From Nocardiopsis_B sediminis (GTDB lineage: Bacteria > Actinomycetota > Actinomycetes > Streptosporangiales > Streptosporangiaceae): a stretch of 64,000 bases of DNA. Made by a program: the position numbers and the translations under genes. Within the stretch, counting starts at the first letter, position 1; each line of letters opens with the position of its first letter. Location of the stretch: NCBI RefSeq assembly GCF_042650565.1, contig NZ_JBHSBH010000012.1:186001-250000 (forward strand), written 5' to 3'. Below the pieces are notes generated by a model, which saw nothing but the letters and a program-made list of their open reading frames with translations, ran no database searches and was not told the DNA's origin. This document shows positions 1 through 7,869 of the stretch, one piece after another.

Positions 1-360
1 GGCCCCTGGCGCGACGGCGCCGCGGTTGCCCAGCGGGCGGGACGGCGGTCCGGCCGGGCACAGGGGGGTCGCCGCGGACGTGCGGGCGGGCGGCGATCGG
101 GGGGTCAGTGGCGGGCAACCGATGGGAATCCGGGCGAATCCGCCGCCCGGGTGCGGCCCCGGTGCCACCCGGCCCCCGGCGGCGGGCGCGGCGCCGCCGC
201 GGTCCCGCGTCGTTTCGCGGGCGCTATGAGGAGGCGGCCCCGGCGGCCGGCCGCGTTCCGGGGCGAGATGACGGACTGGCGGCCTTGTGCCCGCAGATGG
301 TACGTATTTAGCTGCAAGAATCGCAGTGCGTAATCAAACTTTCACTGAAAGGAATGATTC
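1..360. other. Leading intergenic stretch, no gene recognised
   Basis: Short open frames exist on both strands but all are Arg/Pro/Gly-rich products of GC bias, without a credible ribosome site or domain. The last 60 bases are AT-richer and lead into the next gene with a clear Shine-Dalgarno (GAAAGGA), so this part probably carries its promoter. Nothing else is recognised. Confidence 0.6.
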
Positions 361-750
361 GTGCGTATTCTGACGGCCGTTGCCGCCGTGACCGCCGCAT
401 GCGCCGCCGCCCTTGCCGGAGCGGCCCCCGCCGCCGGCGCGGCCGACGATGATCTGAGGTTCGTGGTGGTCCGCGAGGCCGCCTACCGCTACCAGTCCGA
501 GGACACCGCCCGCCTCATCGAGGATCCGGAGGCCAACGGCTGCCGGTCCGCCACCGAGGAGGTGACGGCCGAGGAGGCGCGGGCGATCGGGGTCGTCCTG
601 CCGGACACCGAAGCCCCGGTGACGGTCCGCGAAATCGACTGCACCTCGGGGAAGCCGGGGGAGGGTGCCGAGCGGCTGAAGGTCGTGTTCCCCGGCGATG
701 AGCCCGTCGACTGGCCCGGCTGGGCGCGGCGCGTCATCGCCGCCGATTGA
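361..750 (+). CDS. Small secreted protein of unknown function
   Basis: A 129-residue product starting at GTG, chosen because GAAAGGA lies 7 bases upstream. The first ~27 residues are a signal peptide: MRIL, a long Ala-rich hydrophobic core and a cleavage site near AAGA/ADD. The mature ~100 residues are acidic, with two Cys (in NGCRSA and IDCTS) that could form one disulfide, and end in a Trp-containing segment (DWPGWARR). No domain is recognised. It stands alone: the next gene is convergent and a shared hairpin terminator lies between them. An extracellular or envelope location is inferred; the function is unknown. Confidence 0.75.
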   Translation: MRILTAVAAVTAACAAALAGAAPAAGAADDDLRFVVVREAAYRYQSEDTARLIEDPEANGCRSATEEVTAEEARAIGVVLPDTEAPVTVREIDCTSGKPGEGAERLKVVFPGDEPVDWPGWARRVIAAD

Positions 751-835
751 CCGGGCCTCCGTTGTCCCCCACCCGGCCGTGCCGCGCCCGCCTGCCGCCC
801 CCCGCCCCGCACACGCCGGCCCTGAACACGAAGAA

Positions 836-867
836 GCCCGCCGCACCCCTGATGGGATGCGGCGGGC
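836..867. terminator. Bidirectional hairpin terminator
   Basis: GCCCGCCGC at 836-844 pairs perfectly with GCGGCGGGC at 859-867 and the stem continues with one mismatch inside. It sits between the convergent secreted-protein gene and the GntR regulator gene. There is no U-tract, as is common in this GC range. Confidence 0.7.
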
Positions 868-913
868 GTCGTGCCTGCGCGGACGGCCGGCCCCCGGTCC
901 GGCGGCCCGCCGT

Positions 914-1612
914 TCACCCGCTGACCGCGCGGGAGCGCCCTGTTCCGGGCTCCCCCTGGTGGTAGATGCGGTCGACCGTGTCGAGCATGTGCGACTCGAT
1001 CAGGTGCAGCAGGAGTTCCTCCCGGCCGTCGGTGATGGCGTCGAGCAGCTTCTGGTGCTCGTCGACCAGCTCACCGGGCTCCGGGTAGGCATCCTGCATG
1101 ACCGTCAGGCACATCCGGGTCTCGACCAGGAGCGTCTGGGCCATGCGCTCCAGCCGGTGGTTGCCCGAGCAGCTCACCAGGGTCTGGTGGAACGCCTGGT
1201 CGGCGTCGCTCATCGCCACCCGGTCGCGGGTGGCCGCGGCGTCGACGAGCCCGCGCAGCGCGGCGGTCAGCCGGGCGACCGCCTCACCGCGGTTGCCGCG
1301 CATGATCAGCTCGCAGGCGGTGCGCTCGACCGCCAGGCGCGCCACGTAGATGTCGCGCACGTCCTCGGGCGCGAGCTCGCGGACGAAGAGCCCGCGGTGC
1401 CGCTCGCTGCGCAGCAGCCCTTCCTGGACGAGCCGCTGCATGGCCTCGCGCAGCGGGCCGCGGCTCACGCCGAGCTGGCCGGCGAGGTCGGTCTCGCCGA
1501 GCTGGTCGCCGGGGGCCAGCGTGCCGTACATGATCGCCGATCGCAGCTGGTCGGCGATGAGGGCGGCCGTTGACCGCCGCGGGACCGGTTGGAGTCGACC
1601 TGAGGCATTCAT
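914..1612 (-). CDS. GntR-family regulator, FCD (FadR) subfamily
   Basis: A 232-residue DNA-binding repressor or activator. An N-terminal winged helix (residues ~10-75; AALIADQLRSAIMYG, then LGVSRGPLREAMQRL as recognition helix) precedes an all-helical FCD ligand domain. The FCD metal/ligand residues follow the family pattern: Asp and His in SDADQAFHQTL and a late His in LLHLIESHMLD. The start at 1612 (MNASGRL) has GGAGAGGAA upstream; the longer frame lacks one. It is the last gene of a run with two racemase-superfamily genes and a DUF3830 gene. The FadR-type palindromes at 4166 and 4339 are its likely operators (inference). The inducer is probably a small carboxylic acid handled by the neighbours. 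Confidence 0.92.
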   Translation of the reverse strand: MNASGRLQPVPRRSTAALIADQLRSAIMYGTLAPGDQLGETDLAGQLGVSRGPLREAMQRLVQEGLLRSERHRGLFVRELAPEDVRDIYVARLAVERTACELIMRGNRGEAVARLTAALRGLVDAAATRDRVAMSDADQAFHQTLVSCSGNHRLERMAQTLLVETRMCLTVMQDAYPEPGELVDEHQKLLDAITDGREELLLHLIESHMLDTVDRIYHQGEPGTGRSRAVSG

Positions 1613-1753
1613 TGCATCCGCGTTCCTCTCCGTTCGTGTCCGTATGTGTCCGGCAATGCAGGAGGGAGCGGCCACGGCCATGGGGCCGGGACCGCTCCCG
1701 GCGGCACCGGGCGGGGGTCGTGCCCCCCGCCCGCCGCCGCGGTGCGGCTCCGC

Positions 1754-2500
1754 CTACCCCTCCGCGGCGACCGCCATGGCGGCCCCCGATCGGAACAGGG
1801 TGCCCAGGCCCTCGCGGGGCCCGGTGGCGCCCGCCAGCCGCAGGCCCTCCCAGACGCTCACCTGGTTGGCGGTGAGCACCGTGGTGCCGAGCCGGTCCTC
1901 CAGGGTGTCCAGGATGCCCGAGCTGTGGAGCGCCGTGTCCGGGACGAGAACGGCTTCGGCGTCGGGGTGGTTCCCGGCGGCGACGAACTCCAGCACGTCG
2001 TCGGATCCGAGCGTGCCGACCTCGGCCGCGGTGACGATTCCCCGCCCCGCCCAGCGCACGACCTCGATCCCGGCGAAGCCGAGGAAGCCGACGAAGCGGG
2101 CGGCGACGTCCTCGGGGTAGGTCGCGGCGATCGCGACCTTGGTCAGGCCCAGGTGGCGCAGCGCGTTGACGAACGCGAAGGAGGTGCTGGAGGCCGGGAT
2201 ACCGCCGGCCGCCTCGCGCACCCCCGCGACCTGCTCCCGGGCGCCCTCCCAGCCGAAGACGAAGCTCCCGCTGGTGCAGGCCCAGACCACGGAGTCGACG
2301 CCGAGGGCGGTCAGCTCCCGTACGCCGTCGGCGAGCACATCGGGCCCGCCGACGTCCAGCAGGGCGTCGACCCGGTGGGCGTCCTCGCGCATGAGGGTGT
2401 GCACCAGCCGAAGGGTCACATCGGGGCCCAGCAGCTTCTGGAACTCGGGGTAGTCGTCCTCGGCGCTGTACCCGGGGTACAGGAAACCGGCGGTGGGCAT
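1754..2500 (-). CDS. Asp/Glu racemase superfamily (arylmalonate decarboxylase / maleate isomerase-like), single-cysteine variant
   Basis: A 248-residue cytoplasmic enzyme of the group containing arylmalonate decarboxylase, maleate isomerase and hydantoin racemase. The first catalytic Cys is present (C75 in VVWACTSGSF). At the second catalytic position there is Asp (D189 in VLVPDTALHS), so a two-base racemase mechanism looks impossible. That leaves a decarboxylase-like or divergent reaction, or a partner role for the next paralogue. The start at MPTAG (2500) is preferred over an upstream Met because the protein then fits the family length. Its paralogue 2609-3466 lies just upstream in the same operon. 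The substrate is unknown. Confidence 0.85.
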   Translation of the reverse strand: MPTAGFLYPGYSAEDDYPEFQKLLGPDVTLRLVHTLMREDAHRVDALLDVGGPDVLADGVRELTALGVDSVVWACTSGSFVFGWEGAREQVAGVREAAGGIPASSTSFAFVNALRHLGLTKVAIAATYPEDVAARFVGFLGFAGIEVVRWAGRGIVTAAEVGTLGSDDVLEFVAAGNHPDAEAVLVPDTALHSSGILDTLEDRLGTTVLTANQVSVWEGLRLAGATGPREGLGTLFRSGAAMAVAAEG

Positions 2501-2608
2501 GGAACGGATCACCTCTCTCTGGTCTGTCCGGCCGGATCCGGTCTGCGCCGGTCCGGCCGCGCCGCCCGGCCGGGCCCCCGTGGGACGGCCGGGCGGGCGC
2601 TCCGGTGG

Positions 2609-3466
2609 TCAGGCGGCGGTGCGGCGCGCCGTGGCGTCGACCAGGTACTGGCCGTGCGCCACGGGTTCGCGCCCCATGGCCTGGAGCGCGGCCCACATCG
2701 TGACCTGGTTGGCGGCGATCACGGGCTTGCCGAGCGTCCGCTCCAGCGGCGCGATGATGTCGTAGGTCAGGACGTTGGTACAGCTGATGAACACGGCCTG
2801 GGCGTCGGGGCGGTCGGCGTCGCGGACCGCCTGCACGACCTCGGAGTAGGCGACCTTCCAGATGTGGCCGAGCAGCCCCAGCCCGACGCTGGAGGTGGTC
2901 TCGATGCCGTTCTCGCCGAGGAACCCCAGCAGCCGCTCGGTCACGCTGTCGACGTAGGGGGTCACCACGGCGATCCGGCGCGCCTCGAGCGCTTCGAGCG
3001 CCTGGATCAGCGCGCCTGAGGTGGTGACCGCCTCGGGCGCTCCCGCGTCGAGGATGCTCTGCCGCAGCCGCCGTTCGCCGGCCATGCCGTGCACGAAGCT
3101 GCCCGACGCGCACTGGTAGCCCACGACCAGCGGCTCCGGCGCGAGCAGGTCGCGCGTGGCGCGGGCGACGTTGTCGCCGTCGCTCAGGGCCGACGCCTGG
3201 TCCACGGTCACCGGGACCGGGACGAACGGCAGCCGGGTGACGTACAGCGAGACGTCGTCGGGCGCCCACCGCCACAGTTCGCGGTCGAGCGCGAAGTCGT
3301 AGGGTGCGACGATCCCCACACCGGACTGCCACGGGGTCTCGGAGAGGGCCGGGATCTCGACGATGCTCGATGCCTGGTCCCGCTCGATGACCTGTTCGTC
3401 CTGCTGGTCACGGTGGCCTTTGGCGCCACCGCTCGCCGGGTTCCCGGCGGATCGGTCGGTTCGCAT
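2609..3466 (-). CDS. Asp/Glu racemase superfamily (maleate cis-trans isomerase-like), two-cysteine form
   Basis: A 285-residue enzyme, paralogous to the gene downstream of it. Both catalytic cysteines are present: C119 in YQCASGSFVHG and C229 in FISCTNVLTYD, the pattern of maleate isomerases and amino-acid or hydantoin racemases. The start is fixed by AAGGAGGTGA, ten bases before the ATG. The first ~42 residues (polar, charged) precede the conserved fold, which begins near PWQSGVGIVAPYDF, and are unusual for the family. It is transcribed after the DUF3830 gene. A racemase or isomerase working on a small dicarboxylate or hydantoin-like compound is inferred; the paired arrangement with a one-Cys paralogue suggests two steps or a heteromer. 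Confidence 0.87.
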   Translation of the reverse strand: MRTDRSAGNPASGGAKGHRDQQDEQVIERDQASSIVEIPALSETPWQSGVGIVAPYDFALDRELWRWAPDDVSLYVTRLPFVPVPVTVDQASALSDGDNVARATRDLLAPEPLVVGYQCASGSFVHGMAGERRLRQSILDAGAPEAVTTSGALIQALEALEARRIAVVTPYVDSVTERLLGFLGENGIETTSSVGLGLLGHIWKVAYSEVVQAVRDADRPDAQAVFISCTNVLTYDIIAPLERTLGKPVIAANQVTMWAALQAMGREPVAHGQYLVDATARRTAA

Positions 3467-3534
3467 TGGTCACTCACCTCCTTCTCTTCGTGTTCACGTT
3501 GCGGATGACCTCGAAGGTCCGAGAGCGGTGACCG

Positions 3535-4029
3535 CTACCCCTCCAGCCGCCGGTACACCAGGCGTTCGCCGACACCGCCGGACCGCCAGACGTCGTTGCA
3601 GGCCTCGGCCATGCGGTCCAGTCCGTCGACGATGGTGGCGTAGACGTTGCCGGGCACCCAGCCGACGTCGCCGTTGAGGAGCAGGTTGTTGCGGCCGTAG
3701 AAGATGGCCAGGTCGATGACGCCGGGCAGGTGGTCGATGCCCTTCTCCTCCTTGAACCGGCGGTCGAGCATGCCGCCGTTGAAGGAGAAGTAGACGACGT
3801 CGCCGGGGATGGGGGTGACCGTGGGGTTCTCCTGCCCCGGCTCCTCGGCCGCGAAGCGCGGCACCATCGCATAGACCTCGTTGCGGGCGTACTTGGCGTG
3901 GTAGATCTCGCCGCCCTGCGGCAGCGCGTCCCACACCACGTCACAGGTGCGCGGAGCGTCCTTGTCGAGGAGCTCGGCCGTGCACGAGACGCCGCGCTTC
4001 TCCAGGCTGATGGTCATATACCTGGGCAT
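3535..4029 (-). CDS. DUF3830 family protein (cyclophilin-like fold)
   Basis: A 164-residue protein matching the DUF3830 pattern: an N-terminal beta segment (MTISLEKRGVSCTAELL), a central GGEIYHAKYARNEVY, GDVVYFSFNGG, and LAIFYGRNNLL. From memory the family has a cyclophilin-like barrel and often lies beside maleate isomerase/racemase and amidase genes, as here; a biochemical role is not established to my knowledge. It is the first gene of the leftward operon and faces the dehydrogenase gene across a 408-bp divergent region. The start could be Met1 (4029) or Met5; a weak AAAGGG lies 11 bases before Met1. Confidence 0.85.
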   Translation of the reverse strand: MPRYMTISLEKRGVSCTAELLDKDAPRTCDVVWDALPQGGEIYHAKYARNEVYAMVPRFAAEEPGQENPTVTPIPGDVVYFSFNGGMLDRRFKEEKGIDHLPGVIDLAIFYGRNNLLLNGDVGWVPGNVYATIVDGLDRMAEACNDVWRSGGVGERLVYRRLEG

Positions 4030-4165
4030 CGTCGGATCGGCCCTTTCGTTGTCGGGCTGTCACATGATTCTTCGCCGCACCGGATCGGTGGAGAGGTCCT
4101 CTCCTCGAACCGGGCGCCAACGCGGGAGAGGACGACGGATCGACCCCGGCCGCGGCATCGCCGCG

Positions 4166-4185
4166 GATTGTCGACAATCATACGA
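4166..4185 (+). promoter_or_regulatory. GntR/FadR-type operator, copy 1
   Basis: GATTGTCGACAATC (4166-4179) is a perfect 14-bp palindrome with the TTGT-N2-ACAA core typical of FCD-type GntR operators, followed by ATACGA. The same 20-bp string recurs at 4339 with a single change. It lies on the side nearer the leftward DUF3830 operon. Confidence 0.75.
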
Positions 4186-4338
4186 TCGCGACGTCGAATG
4201 GATCAATGGTTGCGCCCCGCGCCGGTCGGCGGAACGGTGTGACGTCCAGCGAGCCGGGTGGCGCGCCGCCCGCCCCGGCCCCCGTGGCGGTGGCCCGTCC
4301 GGAAACCGCCCGGTCGGAGCCCGTATGTCACGAAAGTC

Positions 4339-4358
4339 GATTGTTGACAATCATACGA
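4339..4358 (+). promoter_or_regulatory. GntR/FadR-type operator, copy 2, over a promoter
   Basis: GATTGTTGACAATCATACGA repeats copy 1 with one base changed. It contains TTGACA (4344-4349), which is followed after 17 bp by TAGCGT (4367-4372), a good sigma-70-type pair for the rightward dehydrogenase gene. A regulator bound here would cover the -35 box, so repression is the simplest reading. Confidence 0.75.
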
Positions 4359-4437
4359 AGGCTCCCTAGCGTTTCAAGGGCTTCGGGCCGTCCGATGCCA
4401 CCGTCGCCATCAACGACGCGAACCGGGAGCCGCCTCA

Positions 4438-5439
4438 GTGAGCCACGGAAACCCGCCCCGCCTGGTCGTCCTGCACGGCGACGACCTCCCGCCGGGACAC
4501 GAGGCCTACGACTCCGACCCCCGCCTGGGCGGCGTCGACTACGTGACCGCCGACCGGCTCGCCGAGGCCCTGCCCGGCGCCGACGCGCTCTTCGTCTGGG
4601 ACCTCTTCTCCGAGGCCGTGACCGCCGCCTGGCCCAAGGCCGACTCGCTGCGCTGGATCCACGCCGCCACAGCGGGGGTCGACAACCTCATGTTCCCCGG
4701 CCTCGTCGAGAGCGACGTCGTGGTCACCAACTCCCGCGGCGTCTTCGACCAGCCCATGGCCGAATATGTACTCGGCCTCGTCCTGTCCTTTGCCAAGGGC
4801 TTCCCCCTCACCCGCGACCTCCAGCACGACCGCGTCTGGCGCCACCGCGAGACCGAGCGCGTGGGCGGCCGGCACGCCCTGGTCATCGGCACCGGGCCCA
4901 TCGGCCGCGCCATCGCCCGCCAGCTCCGCGCGGTCGGCATGACCGTCGAGGGCGCCGGGCGCACCGTCAGCGACTCCGACCCCGACTTCGGCACCGTCGT
5001 CGCCTCCTCCTTCGACACCGGCGGCCCCGACCTCGACACCGCGCTGCCGCGCGCCGACTACGTCGTCGTCGCCGCCCCCTTCACCTCGGCCACCCGCGAC
5101 CTCATCGGCGCCCGCGCCCTGGGGCGCATGCGGGGCACCGCCCGCCTCATCAACGTCGCCCGCGGCCGCATCGTCGTCGAGGACGAGCTCATCGAGGCGC
5201 TGCGCGGCGGCGTGATCGCCGGGGCCGCCCTGGACGTCTTCGCCGCCGAACCGCTGCCCGGCTCCTCGCCCCTGTGGGACCTGCCCGGCGTGATCGTCTC
5301 CCCGCACATGTCGGGCGACGTCGTGGGCTGGCGCCGGGAGCTGGTCGAGCTGTTCGCCGACAACCTGGACCGCTTCCTCGACGGGCGCGAACCGCGCAAC
5401 ATCGTCGACAAGCGGCGGGGCTACGTGTCCGGGCCCTGA
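4438..5439 (+). CDS. D-2-hydroxyacid dehydrogenase (NAD-dependent)
   Basis: A 333-residue oxidoreductase interconverting 2-oxo acids and D-2-hydroxy acids. It has the split catalytic domain and a central Rossmann domain with GTGPIGRAIAR. The catalytic triad is visible: Arg in NVARGRIVVEDEL, Glu in FAAEPLPGSSPLW and His in VSPHMSGDV. It starts at GTG 4438 with GGGAG nearby. It is first of a two-gene rightward operon with the amidase, divergent from the racemase/DUF3830 operon and under the palindromic operator. A role in the same catabolic route (a 2-hydroxy/2-oxo acid intermediate) is inferred; the true substrate cannot be read from the sequence. Confidence 0.92.
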   Translation: MSHGNPPRLVVLHGDDLPPGHEAYDSDPRLGGVDYVTADRLAEALPGADALFVWDLFSEAVTAAWPKADSLRWIHAATAGVDNLMFPGLVESDVVVTNSRGVFDQPMAEYVLGLVLSFAKGFPLTRDLQHDRVWRHRETERVGGRHALVIGTGPIGRAIARQLRAVGMTVEGAGRTVSDSDPDFGTVVASSFDTGGPDLDTALPRADYVVVAAPFTSATRDLIGARALGRMRGTARLINVARGRIVVEDELIEALRGGVIAGAALDVFAAEPLPGSSPLWDLPGVIVSPHMSGDVVGWRRELVELFADNLDRFLDGREPRNIVDKRRGYVSGP

Positions 5440-5503
5440 CCCGCCGCGACCACCCCGCCGCCGAGTCCCGAGGCACGAGAAGAACGGAAGGACCGAGCAC
5501 GCA

Positions 5504-6964
5504 ATGTCGACGCACGAAGGCCTGGACCGGCTGGACGGGCACGCCGCGCACAACGGCCCGGGCGGCGTACCGGACTCACCCGCGGCCCTTTCGGCGACCG
5601 AGCTGCTGGCGGCCTACGCCGACGGCTCCCTCTCCCCGGTCGAGGCCACCGACGCCGTCCTCGGCCGCATCGAGGAGCAGAACGGCGAGCTGAACGCCTT
5701 CTGCCAGGTCCACCCGGACGACGCGCGGGCGGCGGCGCGCGCCTCGGAGGAGCGGTGGCGGCGCGGCGAGCCCCAGGGGCGGCTCGACGGCGTGCCCGCC
5801 TCCATCAAGGACCTGATGTTCGTCCGCGGCTGGCCCACCCTGCGCGGATCGGCCACCACCGACCCCGACCAGCCGTGGGAGGAGGACTCGCCCGTCGTCG
5901 CCCGGCTGCGCGAGAACGGGGCGGTGTTCGTCGGCAAGACGACCACCCCCGAGATCGCCTGGAAGGGCGTCACCGACAGCCCGCTGACCGGCGTCACGCG
6001 CAACCCCTGGGACCCCTCCACCACCCCGGGCGGCTCCAGCGGCGGCGCGGCCGCAGCCGTTGCCACCGGGATGGCCCCCCTGGCCACCGGCACCGACGGC
6101 GGCGGGTCGGTGCGCATCCCGGCGAGCTTCACCGGGATCTTCGCGCTCAAGCCCACGTGGGGGCTGGTCCCGCACTGGCCGGCCAGCGCCTTCGGCAGCC
6201 TCGCCCACAGCGGGCCCATGACCCGGACCGTCGCCGACGCCGCCCTGATGCTCGACGTCATGGCCCGCCCCGACTTCCGCGACTGGGCGGCGCTGCCGTC
6301 GCCGCCCGAGGGCTCGTTCACCGCGGGGCTGGAGCGCCCGGTGAAGGGGCTGCGCATCGCCTACAGCCCCGCGCTGGGCGGCATCGAGGTGCACCCGGAG
6401 GTCGCCCGGCTCGTCGCCGAGGCGGTCACGGCGTTCGAGCAGCTGGGCGCGCACGTCGACCAGGTCGACCCGCCCTTGGGGGACTGCCTCGACGACTTCC
6501 ACGTGCTGTGGTTCAGCGGCGCCGCCAAGGCCATGGAGCACCTCGACGGCCACCAGCGTCAGCTGCTCGACCCCGGCCTGCGCGAGATCATCGAAGAGGG
6601 GCTCACCTACTCCGCCAACGACTACCTCACCGCCATGGCCACCCGCATGGCCATGGGGGAGCGCATGGGCCGCTTCCACACCGACTACGACCTGCTGCTC
6701 ACCCCCACCATGCCGCTGCCGGCGTTCGAGGCCGGGCGCGAGGTCCCGCCGGGGTCGAAGGCCCGCCGGTGGACCGACTGGGCCGGGTTCAGCTACCCGT
6801 TCAACATGACCCAGCAGCCGGCGGCCAGCGTGCCGTGCGGCTTCACCACCAGCGGGCTTCCGGTGGGGTTGCAGATCGTGGGGCCGCGCCACGCCGACGC
6901 CCTCGTCCTCGCCGCGAGCCGCGCCTTCGAGCAGGCCCGCCCGTGGGGCCACATCTGGCCCTGA
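5504..6964 (+). CDS. Amidase, amidase-signature (AS) family
   Basis: A 486-residue hydrolase of C-N amide bonds. The AS-family Ser-cisSer-Lys triad is intact: K102 in ASIKDLMFV, S178 in GGSSGGAAAA and S202 in TDGGGSVRIPASF; the S178-S202 spacing of 24 matches the family. A C-terminal PFNMTQQPAASVPCG and GLPVGLQIVG are also family-typical. It follows the dehydrogenase by 64 bp, probably in one transcript. The association with maleate-isomerase-like enzymes suggests it releases a free acid from an amide or carbamoyl precursor (inference). The ~25 residues before the core are low-complexity. Confidence 0.93.
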   Translation: MSTHEGLDRLDGHAAHNGPGGVPDSPAALSATELLAAYADGSLSPVEATDAVLGRIEEQNGELNAFCQVHPDDARAAARASEERWRRGEPQGRLDGVPASIKDLMFVRGWPTLRGSATTDPDQPWEEDSPVVARLRENGAVFVGKTTTPEIAWKGVTDSPLTGVTRNPWDPSTTPGGSSGGAAAAVATGMAPLATGTDGGGSVRIPASFTGIFALKPTWGLVPHWPASAFGSLAHSGPMTRTVADAALMLDVMARPDFRDWAALPSPPEGSFTAGLERPVKGLRIAYSPALGGIEVHPEVARLVAEAVTAFEQLGAHVDQVDPPLGDCLDDFHVLWFSGAAKAMEHLDGHQRQLLDPGLREIIEEGLTYSANDYLTAMATRMAMGERMGRFHTDYDLLLTPTMPLPAFEAGREVPPGSKARRWTDWAGFSYPFNMTQQPAASVPCGFTTSGLPVGLQIVGPRHADALVLAASRAFEQARPWGHIWP

Positions 6965-7054
6965 GCCGTCGTGCGGCGCGGCGGCGCCGTACCCGGCCCC
7001 GCCGCCGTGACCTGCGGGGCGCACCGATTCCGGGCGCCCCGCGGCGCCCGCTGC

Positions 7055-7068
7055 GGGACCTTCGCCCC
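7055..7068 (+). promoter_or_regulatory. Possible DevR/DosR-type box
   Basis: GGGACCTTCGCCCC resembles the DosR palindrome core GGGAC-N4-GTCCC with one mismatch in the right arm. It lies about 85 bp before the DevR-like gene, where an autoregulatory site would be expected. It is a single imperfect match in GC-rich DNA, so it may be chance. Confidence 0.3.
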
Positions 7069-7153
7069 CGCGATGCGAGCCCTTCGGCGTACCTGCGGTC
7101 GCGCCAGGGGGCTAACGTCGTTCCCAGCAGACGGATGCGAGGGAGGGGCGCCC

Positions 7154-7816
7154 ATGACGCCGGGCGAGGCACCGGACCCGATCAAGGTCTTCCTGGTGGA
7201 CGACCACGAGGTGGTGCGGCGCGGTGTCGCCGCCCTCCTGGAGTGCGAAGACGACATGCGGATCGTCGGAGAGGCCGGGACCGCCGAGCAGGCCCTCGCC
7301 CGCATCCCGGTCGCCCGCCCCCACGTGGCCATCCTCGACGTCCGGCTCCCCGGGGGGTCGGGCGTCGGCGTGTGCCGCGAAGTCCGCTCGGCCAGCCCCG
7401 AGATCGCCTGCCTCATGCTCACTTCCTTCGCCGACGACGAGGCGCTCTACGACGCCGTCATGGCGGGCGCCGCCGGTTACGTCCTCAAGCAGATCCACGG
7501 CGCCGACCTGGTGGGCGCCGTGCGCACGGTGGCGGCCGGCGGGTCGCTGCTCGACCCCAGCAGCACCGGGCGGATGCTGGAGCGGCTGCGCGGCAACCCG
7601 CCCGCGCCCGACCCGCTCGCCGAGCTCAGCCCGCAGGAGCGCCAGATCCTCGACCTGATCGGCGAGGGGATGACCAACCGGCAGATCGGCGAGCGCCTCT
7701 ACCTCGCCGAGAAGACCGTGAAGAACTACGTGTCGAGCCTGCTGTCCAAGCTCGACCTCAAGCGCCGGACCCAGGCGGCCATCCTCGTCGCCGAGCTGCG
7801 CACCAAGAACCGATGA
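7154..7816 (+). CDS. DevR/NarL-type response regulator
   Basis: A 220-residue two-component regulator. The receiver domain (residues ~9-130) carries the acidic pair VDDHE, phospho-acceptor D62 in AILDVRLPGGSG, the Thr in LMLTSF and the Lys in GYVLKQI. A LuxR-type helix-turn-helix follows (LSPQERQILDLIGEG, then TNRQIGERLYLAEKTVKNYV), the arrangement of mycobacterial DevR/DosR. The start at 7154 has GGGAGGGG just upstream. The DevS-like kinase is convergent on the other strand, with stops 53 bp apart, and is its obvious partner. The likely role is control of a hypoxia or redox response; the regulon is not visible here. Confidence 0.9.
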   Translation: MTPGEAPDPIKVFLVDDHEVVRRGVAALLECEDDMRIVGEAGTAEQALARIPVARPHVAILDVRLPGGSGVGVCREVRSASPEIACLMLTSFADDEALYDAVMAGAAGYVLKQIHGADLVGAVRTVAAGGSLLDPSSTGRMLERLRGNPPAPDPLAELSPQERQILDLIGEGMTNRQIGERLYLAEKTVKNYVSSLLSKLDLKRRTQAAILVAELRTKNR

Positions 7817-7852
7817 CGGTGTGACCACCGGACGCACGGATCCCGGCCGCCC

Positions 7853-7868
7853 GGGACCGCCCGGTCCC
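7853..7868. terminator. Short hairpin between convergent regulator and kinase genes
   Basis: GGGACC-GCCC-GGTCCC forms a 6-bp stem with a 4-base loop in the 53-bp gap between the two stops. It is weak as a terminator but is the only candidate there. Confidence 0.4.
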
Positions 7869-7869
7869 C

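Larger units (their letters stand above)
4030..4437. promoter_or_regulatory. Divergent control region of the racemase/dehydrogenase locus
   Basis: A 408-bp gap between two divergent operons. It is noticeably AT-richer than the flanks and holds two copies of a palindromic element (listed separately at 4166 and 4339). No open frame here is credible. Both operons are probably controlled from this segment by the GntR regulator at 914-1612 (inference). Confidence 0.7.
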
